A stretch of 10,322 nt of DNA from assembly GCA_964432925.1 (NCBI GenBank), contig CAYSPM010000098.1, positions 1-10,322 of the forward strand, given 5' to 3'. Of this stretch, positions 6,684 to 10,322 are shown one piece after another; positions within the stretch are counted from its first letter, which is position 1, and each line of letters starts with the position of its first letter. The notes under the pieces are model-generated. The model made no database searches. It saw only the letters and a program-made list of their open reading frames with translations, and was not told the DNA's origin. This stretch comes from CAYNTC01 sp964432925 (GTDB taxonomy: Bacteria; Planctomycetota; Phycisphaerae; Sedimentisphaerales; Anaerobacaceae). The position numbers and the translations under genes were made by a program.

Positions 6684-9035
6684 TCAGAACATCCAGAAAT
6701 CAATATCCTTTAATACCGCCCGTCGAATAGCATCGTCAGACAGAGGCGTTTCTATGGAAAAACTACGTCTCCCACCAGGCGTCACAATAAGACCAGTTTC
6801 AATGAATTCCCTGAATGCCGGCCAGAGAAGGGCTCCATTTTGATGGACGGCCGCGACGACATGGACATCTTCATCCCACACAGAAATAGAATTGCTCACT
6901 AACCAGCCTTCTGCTATCGATGCCAAACTGTCTTTCTTCTGCTGGTAAATAGCATTGAGTAATTCAACGTATGTGTACTCTCGCCCTGCCTCTATGAGGA
7001 CCGTAATGGTCGTGCTCAAATCTTCCTCACGACCTTGATCAGCCAGCAAGTTTTCTTCGCCGTAGTCATATCTGGAATCTACTTTGAGACTACTTATTAT
7101 CTCAAATGATAAGGTGACATCTTCGCTCGTTTCGATCACATCGAATATGCTAATCTTGTGTGGGTCGGCACTGCTTTGGTCATCATCAGAACTCACGTAC
7201 ACAACGTCATCACCAGTGTATTTTACCAACGCGCCGGTTCCTGAGAAGCTGAAGACAATATCCATCTGGTCGGCATAACGGTGCTCTAACAGATAGGCTT
7301 CTGCTGCCTTTCTTGTATCAGGATCGTCACCTACCCCCCAGCGTTCCTCATTGAGATCCTTTGACAAAGCATATCTCTCAATGTCACCAGGTCTAGGACC
7401 AGCCTTGCTATACATAAAGCGAGGCGGTTCAGTCCATCTACCATTACTCAGATAAGGATCCAAATTCATCACGAATATTTCAAGCCTCCACACGTGAGCC
7501 TTTTGTTTTATGGCTGCTAAGGTGTCACGTATCACCTGCCTGTCTGACTCTGAATACACAATTGCAGTATTGGGATCAAACAAAGGCTCACTCACAACCC
7601 TCCAACATAGAGCTGCCAAAGACAACGATCTCTGTTCGGTTTCTAGGGCGTTGCATACCATCGTACAACGTTCGACCATGTCCTGCGGTAGTGTCCCTTG
7701 TTGAAAACTCGTGAAAAACTGGCAGGCTACATTATTACAGTCTGCTTCTTCCGATAGTGGGGTGAGGTTCCCTATCTCCGACCCTGCTGCCAGTTCAGCA
7801 TAGAATCTCATGATAGCCACATCCAGATTCAAAGGTTCCACGATATTCACTGGGCGTCGATCTGTAGACTGATCGAGGAAGGTTGAGTTCTGTGTTGCTT
7901 TCTCTGTCGGCACGGCTGCATGCAATACTCCATTGTTCTGATAAACCGCCATCCCGCCGAGGCATATAGCTATCCCTGCGGCGGTTTTCATCGCCCCCGG
8001 CACGTGCCACACATCCTTGAAGCACTGTGTCCCAGCCTTTCTTTGCAACCAACAGCCTCCCTTGCATGCGGCGGAATAGTCACAACGGGCGCACTTTCCA
8101 TTTGGTCGCCATGCTCGCAATTCCTGGAAACCATTGGCCCATATATCCCTCAGGGAGCGATCATAAATATTGCCGGCACTACAGGAACGATCCAGTGTGG
8201 TACACGGCACTATCTCTCCATCTGGCAAGATGACACACTGTGACCTGCCGGCTCCGCACGTCAAAGGGACATCTCTAACCAAGGGCTCGAGATACCCCAG
8301 ATAACCAATTTCGTCGGCCATTTCGACGCGGAAGTATTGTCTTTTTCGCGCAACGAATTTGATGAGCCTTTTGAGCTGCTTTCTCGAAAGAAACAGGTCT
8401 GCTCTTTCAGCAGCCCTGCCTTCCGGCACCAGCAGATGAATCCCCCACTGATTGGCACCACTAGCTGCTACAAGGTGAAACGTCTCATCAAGATGATCGT
8501 AATTCCGACTCGTCACGGTTGTTCCTGCACAAACCCGTACTCCCTCCAGCGACTTAAAAAACCGGATCGCCTCCATGGCCTCATCCCATGCTCCAACTTT
8601 GCCTCGAAATTCATCATGCACTTGCCTAGGCCCATCAAGACTCACCGCAACAAAACCCGGCCGGTTCTGCGCTGTGACCCTGCGCAGGTTCTTCTCCGGC
8701 ATGGCCGCCGTATTTAATGTCCAGCTCATTTTCTTGCTGCCCAGGTAGTCTATGACCTCTGCTAAGTCTTCTCTTGCCAAGGGTTCGCCCCCTGTTATAA
8801 GAAATTCCTTAACCCCCATTTCTATGATCTCGTCGATCAGCATCTTGACTTTCTCCATGGGCATGTCAGAAAAGCCGGAGTCGCGACTGACTGCCAGACA
8901 ATGCTCACAACAAAGCCCGCACTTCAATGTAGACATCCACTGGACAAGACTCGGGACCTGCAAATACCCATGTTCGGCAAAAAATTTGTTACCTTGATTG
9001 ACTCTGTGAGAACCGACTTGGCTGTGCGTACCCAT
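6684..9035 (-). CDS. Radical SAM/SPASM protein with a large unassigned C-terminal region
   Basis: Radical SAM enzymes use a 4Fe-4S cluster and S-adenosylmethionine to make a radical; SPASM members usually modify ribosomally made peptides or proteins. C39, C43 and C46 form CX3CX2C (with an extra C42), and TGGEP is at 81-85. SPASM fits its signature exactly: C260-X12-G-X4-C278, then C315-X2-C318-X5-C324-X3-C328 and C338, enough for two auxiliary clusters. Residues 347-365 are hydrophobic, possibly a membrane or hinge segment. From about 370 to 783 I recognise nothing: a Cys-rich helical part (C433, C438, C457, C461, C477), an acidic middle (about 600-675) and an aromatic end, DIDFWMF. SPASM maturases are typically 350-480 residues, so this is nearly double. 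The start is supported by GGGAG 8 nt upstream. It is convergent with the hydrolases and probably functionally separate. Family is certain; the substrate is unknown. Confidence 0.9.
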   Translation of the reverse strand: MGTHSQVGSHRVNQGNKFFAEHGYLQVPSLVQWMSTLKCGLCCEHCLAVSRDSGFSDMPMEKVKMLIDEIIEMGVKEFLITGGEPLAREDLAEVIDYLGSKKMSWTLNTAAMPEKNLRRVTAQNRPGFVAVSLDGPRQVHDEFRGKVGAWDEAMEAIRFFKSLEGVRVCAGTTVTSRNYDHLDETFHLVAASGANQWGIHLLVPEGRAAERADLFLSRKQLKRLIKFVARKRQYFRVEMADEIGYLGYLEPLVRDVPLTCGAGRSQCVILPDGEIVPCTTLDRSCSAGNIYDRSLRDIWANGFQELRAWRPNGKCARCDYSAACKGGCWLQRKAGTQCFKDVWHVPGAMKTAAGIAICLGGMAVYQNNGVLHAAVPTEKATQNSTFLDQSTDRRPVNIVEPLNLDVAIMRFYAELAAGSEIGNLTPLSEEADCNNVACQFFTSFQQGTLPQDMVERCTMVCNALETEQRSLSLAALCWRVVSEPLFDPNTAIVYSESDRQVIRDTLAAIKQKAHVWRLEIFVMNLDPYLSNGRWTEPPRFMYSKAGPRPGDIERYALSKDLNEERWGVGDDPDTRKAAEAYLLEHRYADQMDIVFSFSGTGALVKYTGDDVVYVSSDDDQSSADPHKISIFDVIETSEDVTLSFEIISSLKVDSRYDYGEENLLADQGREEDLSTTITVLIEAGREYTYVELLNAIYQQKKDSLASIAEGWLVSNSISVWDEDVHVVAAVHQNGALLWPAFREFIETGLIVTPGGRRSFSIETPLSDDAIRRAVLKDIDFWMF

Positions 9036-9043
9036 AATGCACT

Positions 9044-9048
9044 CTCCC
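9044..9048 (-). promoter_or_regulatory. Shine-Dalgarno of the radical SAM gene
   Basis: On the - strand GGGAG ends 8 nt before the ATG at 9035, an ideal spacing, and fixes this start for the 783-residue reading. Confidence 0.7.
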
Positions 9049-9080
9049 TTCTTAATAAAAAATATAATACCAACGAACCA

Positions 9081-9099
9081 ATCCGGCCCTGTGCCGGAT
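9081..9099 (-). promoter_or_regulatory. Inverted repeat upstream of the radical SAM gene
   Basis: ATCCGGC (9081-9087) and GCCGGAT (9093-9099) are perfect complements around a 5-nt centre, about 55 bp before the radical SAM start. It may be a leader hairpin or an operator. Which one depends on where transcription starts, and that cannot be read here. Confidence 0.35.
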
Positions 9100-9392
9100 A
9101 TGCACGATTGTGATTACGCTGGTTCGGTCCTTACACGGATTTGTTGCGGAATGATGCCGATATCGAGAACTTATTACAAATCCGTAAGCAACTCGACCTC
9201 CAGGCCGAAGGTGGGACAACATAATATCAAACAAGAGGGTTATGATGACAAATAGAGATATGATGGTAATTCTTAGCCCACCTTCATACCTCAGCTTATT
9301 TTTATTTTATTATCACAGGTGGCGGTCTGTTTTGCAAGCTTTTTTTTCTATTAAACCTGATGTAATCGCATTAAAAGTTAGAAAAGCCAAGT

Positions 9393-9424
9393 GCCACCCG
9401 CTGCCCACGTGAGCGTGTGGTGGC
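9393..9424. repeat. Bulged GC-rich inverted repeat
   Basis: GCCACC (9393-9398) pairs with GGTGGC (9419-9424). Inside, CGCT (9399-9402) pairs with AGCG (9412-9415), leaving a 3-nt bulge and a loop containing the palindrome CACGTG. No T-run follows on the + strand. It looks like a dispersed intergenic palindrome rather than a terminator. Confidence 0.4.
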
Positions 9425-9534
9425 GCGATAGCCATCGTAAACACACTATGTCTCTCGCGGTATGTTTTTATTCTCAGAGTATACAGCCAGCGCAATGCTG
9501 ATAAAAACACAAACAAATTTTTGAAGGGAAAGAA

Positions 9535-9717
9535 TTATGAATAATTGCTTCTGCATTGAGTCACGTAGTTATGTAGCTTTGGTCTTAAATCGATGAGCAT
9601 TTTCAGGCACTGTCGAATACCTTTGTTATTATTCTCAAAGCGACGCTGTTGGCCTTCCGGCAGACAGCAAATGTCAAAGTATCGTTTTGAGATATCGATT
9701 CCCATATAGTATTCCAT
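9535..9717 (-). pseudogene. IS110-family transposase, N-terminal remnant
   Basis: From MEYYMGIDISKRYFDICCLP through QQRRFENNNKGIRQCLKML the 60-codon frame matches the start of the DEDD catalytic domain of IS110-family transposases, with the first catalytic Asp at residue 8 (GIDIS). Full enzymes have roughly 300-400 residues. Here similarity seems to fade after LRPKL and a stop follows, so the rest of the domain and the C-terminal Ser-containing domain are gone. The start at 9717 is favoured over the ATG at 9738 because the purine-rich AAGGAAGGGA lies just before it. No other part of the transposase is found in the window, so the element was deleted rather than frameshifted. Confidence 0.75.
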
Positions 9718-9858
9718 TTTCTGTTCCCTTCCTTGCATATACGGGCTTATTGAATATAATGTCTCAGGCGACTGTTCGGGCTGACAGTAATATTGCGACG
9801 ACGGATCAAGCTACATACGGGCTCTTGGCCCCAGGGTGGGACGATCTCGGCGTCGCTT

Positions 9859-9903
9859 GCTGATAGGTTGTCCTCGGCCTACGGTCTCGGCCAACCTATC
9901 AGC
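9859..9903. repeat. 12-bp-stem hairpin with an internal direct repeat
   Basis: GCTGATAGGTTG (9859-9870) is perfectly complementary to CAACCTATCAGC (9892-9903). The intervening 21 nt and stem edge contain CTCGGCC twice (9873-9879 and 9886-9892). It lies about 140 bp upstream of the transposase remnant as read on the - strand. No T-run follows on the + strand. Confidence 0.6.
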
Positions 9904-10042
9904 CCGAACATTTCTTGTTACTACATCTTTGACATATCCTACCATGACGCATGTAATATACAAGGGTGGAGCTTTTATCCTTCGCATCCCTTTGGGAGGA
10001 GAATGGATGCCCCACCACGACCAAATCGGTGGACTAACTCGT

Positions 10043-10103
10043 GCTACGTAGCGAAGCTACTTCGCAGAGTAGTAAGCTTGCCCGCCTATGACGGGCCCAC
10101 CCT
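10043..10103. repeat. Cluster of overlapping palindromes
   Basis: GCTACGTAGC (10043-10052) is a perfect palindrome. It overlaps GTAGC/GCTAC (10048-10052, 10056-10060) and GCGAAG/CTTCGC (10051-10056, 10060-10065), so alternative folds compete. GCCCG/CGGGC (10080-10084, 10092-10096) follows. CCCACCCT (10096-10103) is the reverse complement of AGGGTGGG at 9833-9840. The pattern suggests a palindromic intergenic repeat element. Confidence 0.45.
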
Positions 10104-10187
10104 ACGTTGCTAATAAAAATAATAGTTAAATGAACGGTATTAGAAGGACATTGATATAGGTGCTTATAAAATTAACATATCATAATT

Positions 10188-10225
10188 TGTCATTCCCGCT
10201 CAGGACAAGTTTCGCAGGAATGACA
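10188..10225. repeat. Short dispersed repeat, TGTCATTCC-type
   Basis: TGTCATTCCCGC (10188-10199) and GCAGGAATGACA (10214-10225) are complementary with one mismatch. Ends of this kind mark widespread small intergenic palindromes. It lies 50 bp before the start of the next gene and could form a leader hairpin there. Confidence 0.5.
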
Positions 10226-10260
10226 CGGCTAATAAATCTGATTAAACTATTTATTAAAAA

Positions 10261-10266
10261 AGGAGG
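10261..10266 (+). promoter_or_regulatory. Strong Shine-Dalgarno at the right edge
   Basis: A perfect AGGAGG ends 9 nt before the ATG at 10276 and marks a genuine gene start cut by the window end. Confidence 0.7.
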
Positions 10267-10275
10267 TTCCAGACC

Positions 10276-10322
10276 ATGAATTTCAAACAAATCATTTTGT
10301 GGTTATTAACGGGACTATTGTG
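10276..10322 (+). CDS. Start of a probably exported protein, truncated by the window
   Basis: Only 15 full codons are visible: M-N-F-K-Q followed by a hydrophobic run of Ile, Leu and Trp. A lysine then hydrophobic residues is the opening of a Sec signal peptide or membrane anchor. The strong ribosome site supports it as real. Nothing can be said about function; whether it belongs with the hydrolase group must be read from sequence to the right. Confidence 0.6.
   Translation, partial: MNFKQIILWLLTGLL

Larger units (their letters stand above)
9049..9534. other. Gene-poor stretch upstream of the radical SAM gene
   Basis: About 490 bp without an intact gene. It holds a 7-bp-stem hairpin (9081-9099), a 36-codon + strand coding-like remnant ending in TAA at 9222-9224, a T8 run (9342-9349), and a bulged hairpin at 9393-9424. 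No promoter for the radical SAM gene is clear; TATTAT around 9066-9071 (- strand) could be a -10 box but lacks a good -35. Confidence 0.5.
9718..10275. other. Repeat-rich gene-free stretch upstream of the IS110 remnant
   Basis: 558 bp without a credible gene; open frames at 9793-10113 cross several palindromes and have no ribosome site. The stretch contains a 12-bp-stem hairpin (9859-9903), a cluster of overlapping palindromes (10043-10065), two further inverted repeats (10080-10096, and 9833-9840 with 10096-10103) and a dispersed repeat (10188-10225). The part next to the transposase remnant may be its old non-coding end. Confidence 0.55.

Noticed and set aside
6461..6713. Open frames on both strands between GH51 and the radical SAM gene (71 aa +, 80 aa -)
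   Set aside because: Neither has a ribosome site, both run into the 3' end of the radical SAM gene in another frame, and neither resembles a precursor peptide or known family.
9242..9412. 56-codon + strand frame beginning MMTNRDMM
   Set aside because: AGAGGG lies only 2-5 nt before the two possible ATGs, the C-terminal end runs through the hairpin at 9393-9424, and the composition is that of AT-rich non-coding sequence.
9313..9516. 67-codon - strand frame
   Set aside because: It crosses the GC-rich palindrome and the T8 run, has no ribosome site and has no recognisable motif.
9537..9596. 19-codon + strand frame MNNCFC... with a well-spaced GAAGGGA
   Set aside because: The ribosome site is good, but the frame stops inside the antisense of the IS110 remnant. 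It could be the 5' end of a gene broken by the insertion, but 19 codons are too few to support that.
9793..10113. 106-codon + strand frame
   Set aside because: It spans the hairpin and palindrome cluster, has no ribosome site, and its protein has no family resemblance; a typical spurious frame in repeats.
10151..10186. Possible sigma70 promoter TTGATA ... CATAAT before the right-edge gene
   Set aside because: The spacer would be about 24 nt, too long; with a 17-18 nt spacer the -10 is AACATA or ACATAT, which is weak.
9535..10275. CRISPR array suggested by recurring short motifs
   Set aside because: The repeats are palindromic and irregularly spaced, with no repeat-spacer periodicity and no cas genes.

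Overview
The window reads as a bacterial chromosome segment of moderate GC content. The genes are widely spaced, the polysaccharide-degrading enzymes carry N-terminal export signals, the gaps are rich in repeats, and no SusC/SusD-type transporter is visible. This fits a carbohydrate-degrading member of the Planctomycetota (Phycisphaerae-like) or the wider PVC group better than a Bacteroidota polysaccharide locus. The placement is an inference from style, not from a marker gene.

Left part (1-6398, + strand): three exported glycoside hydrolases in a row. They are a five-domain LacZ-type GH2 beta-galactosidase, a GH43 enzyme resembling endo-1,5-alpha-L-arabinanases, and a GH51 alpha-L-arabinofuranosidase. 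Together they would dismantle the arabinan and (arabino)galactan side chains of pectin: GH43 cuts the arabinan backbone, GH51 releases L-arabinose from branches and short oligomers, and GH2 removes terminal beta-galactose. Catalytic residues are intact in all three. The 357-bp gap between GH2 and GH43 holds a 192-bp MITE-like element with 14-bp terminal inverted repeats and 7-bp flanking direct repeats. It lies exactly at the GH2 stop codon and encloses a second inverted-repeat unit.

Middle part (6684-9035, - strand, convergent with the hydrolases): a 783-residue radical SAM/SPASM protein. It has a textbook CX3CX2C motif and a complete seven-cysteine SPASM motif. A short hydrophobic segment follows, then about 400 residues I cannot assign. 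This is the most unusual gene here. No convincing precursor peptide is seen beside it.

Right part (9036-10275): about 1.2 kb with no intact gene. It contains a decayed IS110-family transposase N-terminus on the - strand, several hairpins and palindromic repeats (one set lies where an IS110 non-coding end would be expected), and a short peptide-coding remnant. At 10276 a new + strand gene begins with a strong Shine-Dalgarno and a signal-peptide-like start, and runs off the window.
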